Counted from the first letter of the stretch, positions 1 through 10,670 are shown. The stretch: 64,000 bases of DNA from Dryocosmus kuriphilus (GCA_038277395.1 CM076196.1:25861260-25925259); one strand, 5' to 3'. A program made the numbers and translations. The notes: generated from the letters alone by a model not told the origin.

Positions 1-960
1 TTAAATCACCAAGAGCGGATGGTGTTAACCCAATGCTCTTACAAAACGGCATAGACTGCGTCGCCTCTGGGAGGCTGACAAAACTATTTGAGGCCAGTAT
101 TGCCCTTAAACATGTGTTATCAGCATGGAAGGACGACAGGGTGATCTTCATTCCCAAACCGTAGAAAGAGGGCTACACTGCTGTAAAGGATTTTAGGCCG
201 ATTAGTTGTTTTAGGTCTTTAATTTTGAAGACGTTAGAGAAGCTGGACGAGTGATACATCAGGGATGAGGTGCTCTTAGCCTCCCTGTTGCACGGAGGAT
301 AGCACTCTTTCCAGCCGGACTGCTCGATGGAAACTGGAGCTGTGGGCTCTTTCTTGCATATAGAAGGTGCCTTCAGTAATACCCCTCTCTTAATCAGGGG
401 GGCTGATCTGGAAACATTGATGGATCTCATAAAGTCGGCACTGCGAAAAATGATTCAACTTCACCAAGGCTTTCCTTGACTTTATCCCAAGCAGGGATGT
501 GTGGAAGACATTGTAATCCGCTCTTCCAAGGGAAAAGCTTACCAGCTTTCCAAAAGGCTCCAAAGTAGAAGGGGGGCCAGGAGCAGAGATTTTTGACAAC
601 GCAGGAAAAAGCGGGATGGACATCCCACTTGGACAACATACCACCGTCTTTCCAGCGGATATCTTGGCCGTACTCCGCTGCGCTGAAGTGCTGATAGAGG
701 AAAAGACGGCTGGCTGGCAGATCACAATCTGCTCAGTCAGCCAGGCGACCTTAACTGCAGTTGGCGAGCCGGGCATAACATCAAAACTGGTTTGGGAATA
801 CAAAAAGCATTAAACCATCTGGCAGAGAAGAATAGCATGATCTTCGTGTGGGTTCCTGGCCATACAGGGATCAGGGAAAACAAAAAAGCGGTCCGGTTGA
901 TGAAGAGTGGTGCAACAAAAGGATACATAGGTCCGGAACTGGTGCTGTGACTAGTCTCAT
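1..960 (+). mobile_element. Degenerate non-LTR retrotransposon (RT and RNase H remnants)
   Basis: In frame 3 from base 3 the translation reads KSPRADGVNPMLLQNG and continues to DDRVIFIPKP, KDFRPIS and LKTLEKL. These are the fingers and palm of a reverse transcriptase, broken by in-frame stops near 162 and 254. From about 550 a second block reads GSKVEGGPGAEIF, then AEVLIEEKTAGWQI and FVWVPGHTGIRENKKA, which is the RNase H domain carried by I- and Jockey-like LINEs. In that domain the usual NEKAD has become NKKA. The copy is cut by the left window edge, several stops and frame changes interrupt it, and the RT part is shortened, so it is dead. The RNase H half resembles the LINE fragment at 37.65-38.9 kb in its ITSKLVW stretch, so the two are probably related families. 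Confidence 0.85.
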
Positions 961-1062
961 GTTGCATGGGGACACCAGGAGTACTGAGAACACACCAAGG
1001 GCTGCCGACAGGCTAAAGCCGTCCTGGGCTATTCTTAAAAATAAATTTAAAATATAAATCAC

Positions 1063-1601
1063 CTTGGTAATACAATGTCTAGTTCACAGACAGCACTGGA
1101 CTCAAAGTTGTTCCAATAGACTGGCATTGTGGCGATAGTTATTGAACTTATCCACCCAGTTGATATAATACAAAAAATTACTTTCCTTGTCACTCTTGTG
1201 GAATAATTGAATGGATGAATGATGGCAATATATCTGTCTGCAGCAATTGCAATCACGTTAAAAACACTAGCACAGCATGCTAAACTAATCATCACAAATC
1301 TCAAAATGCACGTTGCTTCTGTTTTGTTTATCGTTTCACTAAAATAAAATGCCAAATGATACGGCAGAGTTAAACCAACTAAGAGATCAGAAACTGCGAG
1401 ATTTAGAATTAAATAATTTGATATGACATGTCTCAAGCGGCGACACAATCTCACTGCAAGAATTGTCAAAATATTTCCACAAACAATGACAAAGAAAAGT
1501 AAAATATCGAGAAATGCCCAGCCAATAGTACCACCAGGCAGGATCAGAACATGGGAAGTTGTTTGGTCGTTTGACATTGTATCATTTTTTAAAAGTGCCA
1601 T
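1063..1601 (-). CDS. Class A (rhodopsin-like) GPCR, first coding exon only
   Basis: The exon encodes about 180 residues. They cover an N-terminus with possible N-glycosylation sites, TM1 with the GN motif (VCGNILTILAV), TM2 with NLAVSDLLVG, the extracellular-loop cysteine before TM3, TM3 ending in ADRYIAIIHPF (the DRY motif), and TM4 with the conserved tryptophan in STGWISS. The ATG at 1601 sits in GAGAAATGG. Ten bases upstream on the minus strand is CTTTCAG, so a non-coding 5' exon probably precedes it. After CELDIVLP the strand reads CCAAG|GTGATT, a plausible donor at 1062. TM5-TM7 must lie on exons left of the window. The sequence looks adenosine- or amine-receptor-like, but I cannot name the ligand. 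It lies on the strand opposite Smg1, upstream of the first visible Smg1 exon, so it may be nested in an Smg1 intron. Alternatively it could be an isolated duplicated exon. Confidence 0.82.
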
Positions 1602-1639
1602 TTCTCTAAATCTGAAAGAAGCTTCTGTGTAAATAATAT

Positions 1640-2434
1640 TTTACTAAATAAAAACAAAGAACAGGCAAAAAATGCCGAGTACTTACTTTGTGTAATTGTC
1701 ATTGTCAGAAAAATTTACTATCAAGGATTTTGGTGCTCCTTTCTTGAACTATTATTATTTTGTTATTTCTTGTCTTGGAATTTGACAGCGGATTTTTTCT
1801 TCTGTCCTTCAGCTACGAACGTGAACTATTATTATATACCTTAGGCGATTTCTGTCTGGTGTCGGCTAAAGACCAAAGGTGGATTAATGTATTTGCATAG
1901 TTTTAAAATAGGCAAATATATGAGTAGAAGGAACTGGTTTTTGTTGAATCACTCACGATTTACGAAACTTATGCAATCCCTTTTCGGATGTCTATGTATT
2001 AATCCAATTACACATAACCGAGGAGTCTCGCAATCTCAGTTTGGGTGTACGAGGAATATATTCTCAATGAATACTTCGGATTATTTTAAAATTCTCAGGA
2101 ATATTTCGGAATATGTATATTTCAATGCAAGTCACGGAATACTTGAATTGTGTAGGAATACGGGGAACTTCCAGAAGGTTCAGAGATTTTAAGGGAATTT
2201 ATTTAAGCGTTTTTAAAAGATTTCAGAAGATCAAGGAATTTTATAGAATCTCGGAATACATAGGAATATTTCGGAATATATTTCAGTGCAAATTACGGAA
2301 TACTTTATGTAGGAAGATCACTTTTATTTGACCGAATTACCAGTTAGCCTAATTAAAATTTTTTCGAATAACTATTTGACATAATTTTTATTTTTCTGAA
2401 TGACTATTAGCCATAATTTTGATTCTTCCGAATT
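1640..2434. repeat. Gene-free AT-rich stretch with short degenerate tandem repeats
   Basis: No convincing gene is present. From about 2050 to 2300 the motif GGAATATTTCGGAATA recurs in degenerate form, spaced irregularly. From about 2345 to 2434 a unit of roughly 41 bp is repeated about two and a half times. It runs from CGAATAACTATTTGACATAA to CGAATTATCGTTTGAC and contains a shared CATAATTTT. Short open frames here are by-products of these repeats. Confidence 0.5.
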
Positions 2435-2446
2435 ATCGTTTGACTT
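2435..2446 (+). repeat. Target-site duplication, left copy
   Basis: ATCGTTTGACTT occurs here and, perfectly, at 3185-3196, on the two sides of the minus-strand retro-insertion. Confidence 0.8.
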
Positions 2447-3184
2447 TTTTTTTTTTTTTTGGTGATTGGAGGAGGGGAAATCTTGCATAAGACACCCCAG
2501 TTCGGGTAGTGTCGGATTCTTACCGACTAAAACCCCTCCCACTGGCGCTCAGACTAAGTCCATTGTGCCTTTCCATTTATTTTCAACAGTTAAGATACTG
2601 CTATCTACAACTGTTGTGTTCTTCATTGCTGAGGGGCCGTCCCCATTAGGGCCATCCCCCATTCGCAATGAGTTAGACGAAGATCCCCCAGGGAGATCCT
2701 CATTTATTTTGTTTTCTGTGTTCGCCATATTGGGCCCCACGTGAGAAGCTGGGGATTTAAAGGACTGCTCCCTGCAGAGCCCTGCTTACAGGGAGAGGGT
2801 CTGAATACTAAGGGATTCGACCTGGTATCCCTAAGTCTCCGTTTCGACACCTCCCTCAAACTCCGCCATGCCCGTCTCAATTGAGGGGGCAAACCGGAGC
2901 ATTTAGGGATTTGGTAACCCAGTGCCATTCAGCCCTCGGCACGGCGATCACATCTTAGCTTGGGAGCATAAGGACTGTCGCTCTCAATATTCCAGGAGGC
3001 TTTGCTATTACCCCCTGGAAGGATCGATTCTTGGTCAGGGTCCCGCAGACCAGAAACCCCCAGTTCCCCAGAGTAGCCCTGTCTCGCGATACAGTCCCTC
3101 TGGTTTACTTACTTTAGGTCGCTCGTCCGATTGGACCCCTAAGCCCTCCCACCAATTACAAGGTCATGCGATCCCCAGAGAGGG
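2447..3184 (-). mobile_element. Short retro-insertion (5' UTR plus truncated ORF1 of a LINE, poly-A), minus strand
   Basis: The segment is bounded by a perfect 12-bp direct repeat, ATCGTTTGACTT, at 2435-2446 and 3185-3196. A T-run (2445-2460) lies directly inside the left copy. Read on the minus strand this is a retroposed copy ending in poly-A with a target-site duplication. It is GC-richer than the flanks. A minus-strand frame near 2740 starts MGPNMANTENKINED and continues about 63 residues, resembling the start of a LINE ORF1. After roughly 90 further codons-worth of sequence it goes straight to the poly-A tail. The best reading is a 5' leader with the beginning of ORF1 joined to a short 3' end, a non-autonomous derivative. 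A SINE-like family of its own is the alternative. Confidence 0.7.
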
Positions 3185-3196
3185 ATCGTTTGACTT
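3185..3196 (+). repeat. Target-site duplication, right copy
   Basis: This is the second copy of ATCGTTTGACTT. It lies at the 5' end of the minus-strand retro-insertion, opposite the poly-A side. Confidence 0.8.
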
Positions 3197-3261
3197 ACAT
3201 GGCCTTAAATTAAAAATTAAAAATCTAATTTATAGTACCTAACATTTTATTCTATTTGCAG

Positions 3262-3524
3262 GGTATATTTAGGCTGGCATGCGAGCACACTTTGAGAGTA
3301 ATGCGTCGGGGTCGAGAAACTCTTCTGACTTTATTGGAAGCTTTTGTATACGATCCGTTGGTTGATTGGAGGGCTGGAGCTGATAATAATATCGCAACTT
3401 ATGGTGCTTGTCAAGCAAGAGCAAGATGCACCGGTGTTGGTCGAAAACAGCTGGAGGTTGAACTTACAAGAGCAATGTTTGCAGTCAGAACAACGGAAAT
3501 GCGGGCAGAATGGCTTGCAAACAG
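3262..3524 (+). CDS. Smg1: Smg1 exon: end of PIKK kinase domain (first exon visible)
   Basis: The acceptor TATTTGCAG ends at 3261 and the donor GTAAGT begins at 3525. The exon is in frame from its first base. It encodes GIFRLACEHTLRVMRRG, then LLTLLEAFVYDPLVDW, the characteristic end of the kinase C-lobe in SMG1-type phosphatidylinositol-3-kinase-related kinases. It continues into the start of the long SMG1-specific C-terminal region. SMG1 phosphorylates UPF1 during nonsense-mediated decay, in complex with SMG8 and SMG9. The five exons in this window total 1,186 codons once one small indel is allowed for. That agrees with the roughly 1,200 residues following the kinase domain in vertebrate SMG1. 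The kinase catalytic loops and the N-terminal HEAT repeats must be encoded left of base 1, since no kinase sequence is visible in 1-3261. The exon ends with two bases of a codon, completed at 7004. Confidence 0.95.
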
Positions 3525-4280
3525 GTAAGTCATATTTCAAATTACAAATTCATTATTTAATTATATTATTTAATTTTCTATCGTAATTATTAGTATCTGT
3601 AGAAATTTCGTGGTAGTATTCCGTGTGTATGTGAGTCAGATGTTAGAATAGAGATCAGGAAATGGGAGGAAGTTAGGGAAAATTTGGAGAAAAGGTTTAG
3701 AACAAAGACTAGAAAAGCACGAAGAGCCTAATAAAAAGGTGGGAAATTGTAATATAAGGAAGAGAAAATAGAAAGCTGAAACCTGGTGCTGGGAGGGAGG
3801 AATGTGGGAATGAGAATACAAAAAGGTTGAGAAAAATAGAAGAATAAAAAGGAAGGATAGAGGAAAGAAGAAGAAATATAGTGATAAAGGGTTTTAAATT
3901 AGAGGAGAAAGAATTGAAAGAAGGAGTGGAAGAAGTGCAAAAGAGGATAGATGCGAAGGTAGAGTTAAAAAAGGTGAGAAGTATTGGAAAGGAAGGGGAA
4001 AGAGGAAGGCAAATGGTACTGATGAAATTAAAGAACAAGCAACATTTCAGAGAGAATAGAAGATGATTTGACATGAGAAGAAAGGAATACGCAGTATAAG
4101 GTAAGACAAATGGCGGAAGAGGAAGGAAAAAAGGAAAAAAGAACGTAGGTTAACGTGGTATATGATGGGATTGGAACGAAGAGAGGGATGGGTTAGTAAA
4201 ACCTTAAGGGTCGGGAGAATAGGAGGGAAAGAAACAGAAGAAGGAAGGATAGTGGATAGTAGGACAGAAAGAGACGAGAA

Positions 4281-4574
4281 TTGAAGAGGATATACTACTG
4301 GAATGTAGCTGGTTTAGAAACACAGAGTAGGAATTTTATGAAAAAATTGGGGCAATGGGAAGTAGTGGTAATAATGGGGACCTGGTTAGATGAAAGGCTT
4401 TGGGACAGATTGAAGGGAAAGCTACCAAGGGGGTACAGGTGGGAGGTACAAATACCAAAAAGAAAGAGTAAAAAGGGTAGAGCCATGGACGGAATGGTCA
4501 TGGGAATAAGGAAAAAATTAGCAAGGAAGAAGAAAGATGGGGATGGAAATGGACTGCAAGAAGAAAAGGATTAA
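4281..4574 (+). pseudogene. LINE endonuclease domain fragment
   Basis: The open stretch begins KRIYYWNVAGLETQSRNF and continues VVVIMGTWLDERLWDRL, ending in a glycine- and lysine-rich part with GMVMGIRKKLA. This is the N-terminus of an endonuclease/exonuclease/phosphatase fold. N in WNVAGL and the acidic residue expected near TWLDE correspond to early active-site positions. In related LINEs the second motif is usually ETW, and here it is GTW, so one acidic catalytic residue looks replaced. The frame ends early and later parts of the domain continue in other frames (4537-4872). Confidence 0.7.
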
Positions 4575-5379
4575 TGGAAGAAGAGATAAGGATAGGAAAC
4601 AGAGATGGAAGGTAATAGGGATGTATATAAATGGGGATATGGAGAAGAAAACAGAGGATTTAAGAGAACTAATAGAAGGAAAGGAAGGAAGGGTGAAACT
4701 AATAATAGGAGAAAAGGGAGGAAAAGAATGGGGAGAAGAAGGGGATTGGTCAGGAAGGAAATTCAAAAACAAAGTAGTGAATGGAGAGGGAAGGAAATTA
4801 CTGAATAGATTGGAGGAGTTCGGATGGTTTATACTAAACGAAAATATAGAGGGGGATGAGGAAGGGAAATAAAGGGGAATATGCACGCCCAGGAGGAGAA
4901 AAGGAAACAGTAATTGACTATGTAATAATGGACGACGGGATAAGAGAGAATATTAAGAAACTAGAGGTAGGGGAGTACATAGATTCCGTTCGCTTTCCAA
5001 TAAGTGACGTCAGAAGGAGAAAAGAGTAAGAACAAAAAAGATAAAAAGGATGTAAAGGTAATTGATAAAATGGAAGAACGGAAAGAACAATGCAGAATAA
5101 TACAGGAGAAAACAGAAGTACATTAATCTATGTTATAGAAAAAAAGAGGAAGAAAATAAAAGGCTTGAGAAGGAAGCAGAAAAAGCTATGATAGGGAAAG
5201 AGGTATGTAAAATATTAAATAGAGGGAGAAAAAAAATAAGAGTTAATCATGAGATTAAAATGAGAGAATGGAAAAAGTACTTTATTGAATTGCTAGGAGG
5301 AGTGGAAAGGGAAATAATGGAAGGTGGGACAGAGGGAAAAGGAGGAAGAAAGAGAGATGAAAGATGGAAAGGCGGCAGT

Positions 5380-6000
5380 TATAGATAAAATCTCGAATGC
5401 AGTTTGGAAATATGGGGGAAAGCAATTGAAGGAGTGGGCATGGATAATGTTTAACAGAGTATGGGGAGGAGAGGGTTAGTCAGAAATATGGAAAGTAGGG
5501 GTAGTTATACCAGCAGTAAAGAAATGAAAAGGTGAAGGGGTAAAAGATTATAAGGGAGTAACGTTAATGCTTAGATTGTATAAGATATATGTGACAATAA
5601 TAATATCGGAGCTGTTAAAGAGGGAAGTAGAGGAGAAAAAGATAATTCCACCTAATCAGACTGGGTTTAGGAAAGGCATGGGAGTGAATGATAATATTTA
5701 TGTACTAAATTATATTGTAAATAAAAGGATGAAAGGAGAGAAAGTGAGCATAACAGAAATATTAATTGTGGATTTGAAGGCGGCGTTTGAAAAATTGGAC
5801 CGGGAAGAGATAAACAAAGCGATGGAGCGAAAGGGGATACGAGAAAAGTTTTGAGAAGAAGAGTAGCAGAAATATTTGGAGAGACTAAAAGGAGAGTGAG
5901 GGTGGGAGAACAAATAGAGATTGTTTTTGGTTGTCTAAAGGTGTCAGACAAGGTTGTCCCCTAAACCCTCTGTTGTTTAATGTATTAATTGCAGTGGGTG
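5380..6000 (+). pseudogene. LINE reverse transcriptase fragment without the YADD box
   Basis: Visible motifs in order are DKISNAVWKYGGKQLKEW, IWKVGVVIPAVKK, then LRLYKIYVTIIISELLKRE, PPNQTGFRKGMGVNDNIYVL, ILIVDLKAAFEKLDREE (palm motif A, aspartate kept), and VRQGCPLNPLLFNVLIA (motif B). Motif C (YADD) is absent. Stops are visible near 5478 and 5527 and a frame break lies near 5852. The domain assignment is secure; the clade (R1, Tad or a relative) is not. Confidence 0.8.
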
Positions 6001-7003
6001 TTATGAAGCAAATATAGAGAATAGGAGAGAGAAGATTTAAAAAAGATTGGAAAAGACGAATGAGGTTATTTGATACGCTGGTTTGGTGGGTATTGGGCTA
6101 TGGAGCAGAACTATGGGGATGGAAGGAGAGGAAAGAGACAGAGAGATTGCAGGAGAGATATATATTAGGTGGATATTAGGAGTGAACTGGAGAACTCAAG
6201 GTTACGTGGTAAGAGAAGAGGTACAAAAAAAATAAATTAAGAACAAGATCTAGAAAGAGGACGTGGAAATTCGAGGAGAAACTAAGGGAGGGAAAGGGAG
6301 GAGTGTTAGCGACAAAGTGTTACAAGGAAGTGGAAGAAGAAGAAAAGAGGTTCGTGAAGTTAACGCGATGGGAAGAAGAAAGAAGAAAGTTTTTTAGAGA
6401 TCGAGGTATAGGTGAAGGAAGAAATATGGATGATGAGGAATTGGAAAAAATAGATAGAGAAAGGCAGATAACAGATAGATAGGTGAGGATAGGGGAATCG
6501 AGATACAATAATTGGTATAAAAGGATTAAAGGAGAAGGATTGCCAAAATATCTGGAAACAGGCTGGGAAATGAAGTAAAGGAATCAATGTATTGAGAGAA
6601 GGACGAGGAGAGAACATTTAGAGTGTGTTAATGGGAAGAGGGGAGCATGTATGGAATGATTCCACGAGAGGAAATGAGGCCGGGGGGGGGGGGCAAGCAA
6701 GAAAATTTAGGGAAAATTTTAGGAGAGGAGGGACTAGGAGAAGAGTGGATGAAGGGGTTGTAGAAGGCTAAAGGAGTGAAAGAAGAAGAGAGAGTGAGTG
6801 GAGGGGGGAGATAATGGAAAGTATGATGGAATGGAATTGGAAAGGAAAGGATGAGAAAAGGAAATGGAAGAGTCACATACAAGTGTAAGGATAGTTGAAT
6901 TGTAAGTAAGAATTAGTAGAATAAGATGAGGCTGCGCTCCCTCTCTCTTACACTCTCTCTTTCGCTCGTTAAGATAATTTACCAACTGATTTTCTTAATA
7001 TAG

Positions 7004-7280
7004 AGAAGAATTGGTCAAAGTTTTTCCACTACTGTGTCATCACTTGAACAACTGGATGGAAGCTACCGAAGGTACTCAGCAAGCTCAAGATTTACTCCAA
7101 GATCGACATCAGCAATTAGCTCTTGTAAAAGAAGCTCAAGCAATGGGTCGAAATCATGCCTTGTATTCAGTTATCAAACGTTACAACACTTACAAAAGAG
7201 CTAAAGACGCCCTAGAGAAAGCCAAATGTGGACTGAAAGAGAAAATAGAAGAGTGTCAAAAGCACATGAACATGCATAGC
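7004..7280 (+). CDS. Smg1: Smg1 exon: C-terminal region, coiled-coil-prone segment
   Basis: The acceptor is AATATAG ending at 7003 and the donor is GTGAGT at 7281. The first base completes an arginine codon begun at 3523-3524, giving LANREELVKVFPLL across the junction. The exon encodes about 92 residues. Much is helical and charged (QQAQDLLQDRHQQLALVK, then YKRAKDALEKAKCGLKEK), consistent with the helical start of the SMG1 C-terminal insertion that lies between kinase and FATC domains. It ends exactly on a codon. The preceding intron (3525-7003) is almost entirely the purine-rich LINE; the following one is 271 bp. Confidence 0.93.
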
Positions 7281-7551
7281 GTGAGTACCGAATATTGATT
7301 TTAAGTTACACAAGGCTAAGAATAAAGTATTTTCTTTTGCAAAAGTCATTTAATTCATTTTTGGTTGAGAGCTTGTTTGTTCTCCTTGTTTGACTTCTCG
7401 TTTGTTTACTTTTTGGTTACTTTTCTTTTGAAAGTATGCTTACTATTTTAATATTTTTTAAGGTTTATGTAGTTTCGAGCCCTGGTTACACGATATTTTT
7501 TTATACGAATCTAGCTCATTTCTAAAGTCAGATATTTATTCTTATTTCTAG

Positions 7552-9435
7552 ATTTCTTTGACAGCAGTGCGAGGTCCACAACTAGGTCAGTGGCTCTCCG
7601 AGGTTGGTAGTCCAGGCAATCAAGAGGACCACCTCGTTTTCGACTTGGTCAAAGAATTCCTTCAAAACGCCGGACAGAGTCAAATGATCGTCCAATGCGA
7701 GCAGTCAGAAAACGAATTAACACAACTGGCGATGCAGCAACTAATTTTGATTCGCAGTTGTCTGGACCTTCTCAGTCAGTATTCCGCAATCTGCAGTCTC
7801 TATCCCCTCAGCGCGATGGCACAACATCGTTCAGTTTCATATCTCGCCTGGTCAAATAAACTACTAGTCACAGGAACCGTTGAGACATGCCAGGAAGTTT
7901 TAGCCCAATTAGAAGCCAGCTTGGACCCAGCTGCGAACAATCCCCAAGTTCAACAGATCATCACCTTTTCGTATCAGATGCAATCAATTCTGAGCAATTC
8001 CAACGAGAGATTCAAGAAGGCTTACCAGCGGATGGTTGCCGAGAGTCTTCCTGAAGCTCTCGGAACGATTGAGAAGGCCTATGCAGAGTCAAGAGCTCAT
8101 ATCGCTACTTTTTTGAGGCGAGAGAAAGGAGCAGAAAGAGCCCTAGAGTGTGTCAACATAACTGCACTTTGTGCTTTGAATAAAAGGTACTTGATGATGG
8201 AATGCGCTGCCAAATGTGCGAGTGATTGTTTGGTGGATTTAACTTCTCGAGAAGGTGATTGGTTCCTTGACGAAATGAGGCTGATGTCCTCGCTGATTGC
8301 AGAGTTGGTCACCTTAATTCCCGAAACTCACAAAACCAACACAACGATCTAAAGATCCCTATTGTTCTCAAGTGCCTGAAGAGTGCTGACTGCATATACA
8401 AAGGACTTCAAGAACTGAATTATAATTTCCATACGATTATTCTACCCGAGGCGATGAAGACTATCATCACGGAAGAACCGACAGTTATGAGAATGGTGAA
8501 CGAACTGGACGAAATTATCATCTCCGTGGGAGTTCCTCTTGGAGAGATCCTGGGTCAACTCGAAATGCATCTGAGATTCACAGTCATGGAAATGGAAAGT
8601 CCACACGTGGTTGTGCAAAATGTTGTGGCAGGTATGAGAGTCAGATTTGAAACTCTGCTTTCTAGACCTGCCGACGCTCAGGAGTTAAATCAAGATGAGA
8701 CTTTGACTCCGGGTCAGATGCTGCTGATGGGTTTTAATGGTCTCTTTGAAAAATTACAAATGGAAGGAAATGCACTTGTTACGACTCTGAGTTCTTTAGA
8801 TATTCCTCCTTGTTGGAAGAAGATTGACCAGATAAGAGAAGCAAAAGAAATGTCAGCGCCCATTTTCAACGAAGGTGCTCGTAGAGTCTTGGATGATATT
8901 TTCCTTATTAAACGATTGCACACGATTCAGGAATTCTTCATCATGTGTCGGGATATTGCGACAGCCTTTAAGGGAGGATTGGCGAATATTTATGATGACG
9001 ATAGACTGAACAAACCAGTGCGAGTCTTCACTGCCGATTATGTGTCGAGACAGTTGCTTGGAATTACATCGCAGACTTTAGGTATCGCCCTTTGTTTCCT
9101 GCTTCAGAGATTAGGCTTGAACGTCACCACTGAAGTCGAACAGAGAGATATCGGAGCTGAGAGTAAGGTCTCTTTGGAAGAACTTTGTAGGAAGTTGGTT
9201 GACTTGTCCCTGAAGAGGGGTCTGTTTTCTGGACCTGTCCTGACACAAGCTAGTGCTTTGAGCAGCACTTTGGAAAGCACCTGGAGAAGAAAACAAAGTG
9301 CAAGATTGGCTCAGCAGAGTGTTGAAGTTGCTCGGGCTAGTGTGCAGAGGCTGCAACTTCAACTGACGGCTCATCATTGGTTACATGAAGATAGTTTACT
9401 GCTGCAATCTACTTTGAACGTGATGAATCCTCTCA
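7552..9435 (+). CDS. Smg1: Smg1 large exon of the C-terminal insertion, with a frame-breaking indel at about 8341
   Basis: The acceptor TATTTCTAG ends at 7551 and the donor GTAAGT begins at 9436. It opens in frame with ISLTAVRGPQLGQWLSEVG. Reading stays open to 8349 and meets TAA at 8350. From 8343 a second frame continues the same protein without a gap (NDLKIPIVLKCLK, later EEPTVMRMVNELDEIIISVG, then VVAGMRVRFETLLSR) to the donor. The break lies in CCAACACAACGATC, where one AC pair appears extra. No intron is possible at zero spacing. The exon supplies about 627 residues of the helical SMG1-specific region. Its conservation on both sides of the break argues for a working gene with a sequence error, though a real lesion cannot be excluded. 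The exon ends with one base of an asparagine codon completed at 9697. Confidence 0.92.
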
Positions 9436-9696
9436 GTAAGTTCATCATGAAATTACCTCTCTATTTTATGAAAAGATCTCGTCGCCGCTGTTTCAAGAAT
9501 TGAGAGCCTTCCATCCTTCCACTCTCCAAATACCACTTTTTTCCTTCTGCCTCACAAATACCAAGTTTTTTTTTCTAACCCTCCAGACGCCACTTTTTTC
9601 ATTCTCCTCACATTTTTTTATCTTTCCCTATCAGGCCGCCGCAATCCGTAGCAGCCCTAGATTAGAAAAGTTACTGATTTTGTGTTTTATTTACAG

Positions 9697-10647
9697 ATCG
9701 GCCAACGTTTATGCTTGAGCTGCGTAAAACTGCCGCAGGCTTAAGCGCTCTGCAATCTCGAGTCTGTGAAGCCCGAGAACAACAACAAAGTCTCGTAGCG
9801 AGTGCGATTCAACGTTTAAAATGGGCAGCTGGAGCAAATCCAGCACTTGGTGAAGTGATGTCAGCCTTCGACAACGCCGTTCTAACATCCTGCGAAAAAC
9901 TGACACGACAACACAATTTGGCTACGATGGTGGTCAACACCTGCAATTCCATTTTGCACTATGAGGCTCTGAGGACCAGAACTTCCGAGAGTATAACAAA
10001 TGATGCCAACTTCATCAAGCTTGTCAAACACTGGGAGGAAAGTTGCAAGCTCACAATGAATGTGACAATCACCGTCACGATGATCGAGGAGAGCTTAGTA
10101 GAATTACTCAAGCTGGAGAACACCGTTGATGCAAATTGGCTCAGGCAAGCCGAGAAACTGATTTCCGACGCGATAGTCGACACCCAGAAGAAGTTGCAAG
10201 AAAAGCAAAGCGCTGTTGTTAACACACAGGAATGTTTGCGAGAACAAGTTGCTAATTTGCAAACTGTTATTGCGGAGCATCATCGTCTGATGAGCGATGT
10301 TCGAGTGCTTTTAAGGACTATGGCAAAGCAGGAGAATATTGTAGGTCTGCAGGAATTTTTAGCCACCTATCGTTTATTCACGGAGAGTATCTCCTCCGTT
10401 GTGAAGGAACTGGAATCTGAAAATCTAGACCCAATACGAGCTGTCGCTGTGAGAGATGAACTGGAGGCTTTGGCGACAAACGTGCCAGCGTTGTACGAGG
10501 AGCTTCTGGAGTTTGCGAACGAAGAGAAGGTGGCTACGAAAATGGTGGACAGGGAATCGAGGAAGGCAAAGCTCGTCAGACAGGACAGCGTGTGTCTAAG
10601 CCCCAGGAAGGGAATTCCATTGGTCAGAGATCCGACCACGGGCAAAG
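9697..10647 (+). CDS. Smg1: Smg1 exon: end of C-terminal insertion
   Basis: The acceptor TATTTACAG ends at 9696. The donor GTATTC at 10648 is weaker than the others. Joined to the previous exon it reads MNPLNRPTFMLELRKTAAG. It encodes about 317 residues, largely helical, with coiled-coil-like runs (SDAIVDTQKKLQEKQ, QTVIAEHHRLMSDVRVLL). Near the end is a basic, serine-containing linker (RESRKAKLVRQDSVCLSPRK) of the kind preceding the FATC domain. The exon ends with the first base of an alanine codon that is completed at 16312, after a 5.66-kb intron filled by the hAT element. Confidence 0.93.
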
Positions 10648-10670
10648 GTATTCAGCGCTTTTTTTATTGA

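Larger units (their letters stand above)
3600..6955 (+). mobile_element. Purine-rich non-LTR retrotransposon (ORF1, endonuclease, RT), inactive, in an Smg1 intron
   Basis: The plus strand is very rich in A and G. Domains appear in LINE order. An ORF1-like stretch is at 3881-4066 (IKGFKLEEKELKEGVEEVQK), an apurinic-type endonuclease start at 4281-4574 and the reverse transcriptase at about 5380-6000. A post-RT region (GYGAELWGWKERKE) is near 6100, followed by an acidic and basic tail to about 6650. Stops and frame changes break every domain. The RT jumps from GVRQGCPLNPLLFNVLIA straight to the post-RT region, so the YADD box and thumb have been lost by deletion near 6000-6020. I did not find a target-site duplication, and the ends are approximate. 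It fills the intron 3525-7003 without touching either splice site. Confidence 0.85.

Noticed and set aside
2922..3242. 106-codon plus-strand frame
   Set aside because: It lies antisense in the leader of the minus-strand retro-insertion and shows no recognisable domain.
8330..8356. Programmed ribosomal frameshift in Smg1
   Set aside because: There is no slippery heptamer or antizyme-like context, and the family is not known for recoding. A 2-nt indel explains it more simply.
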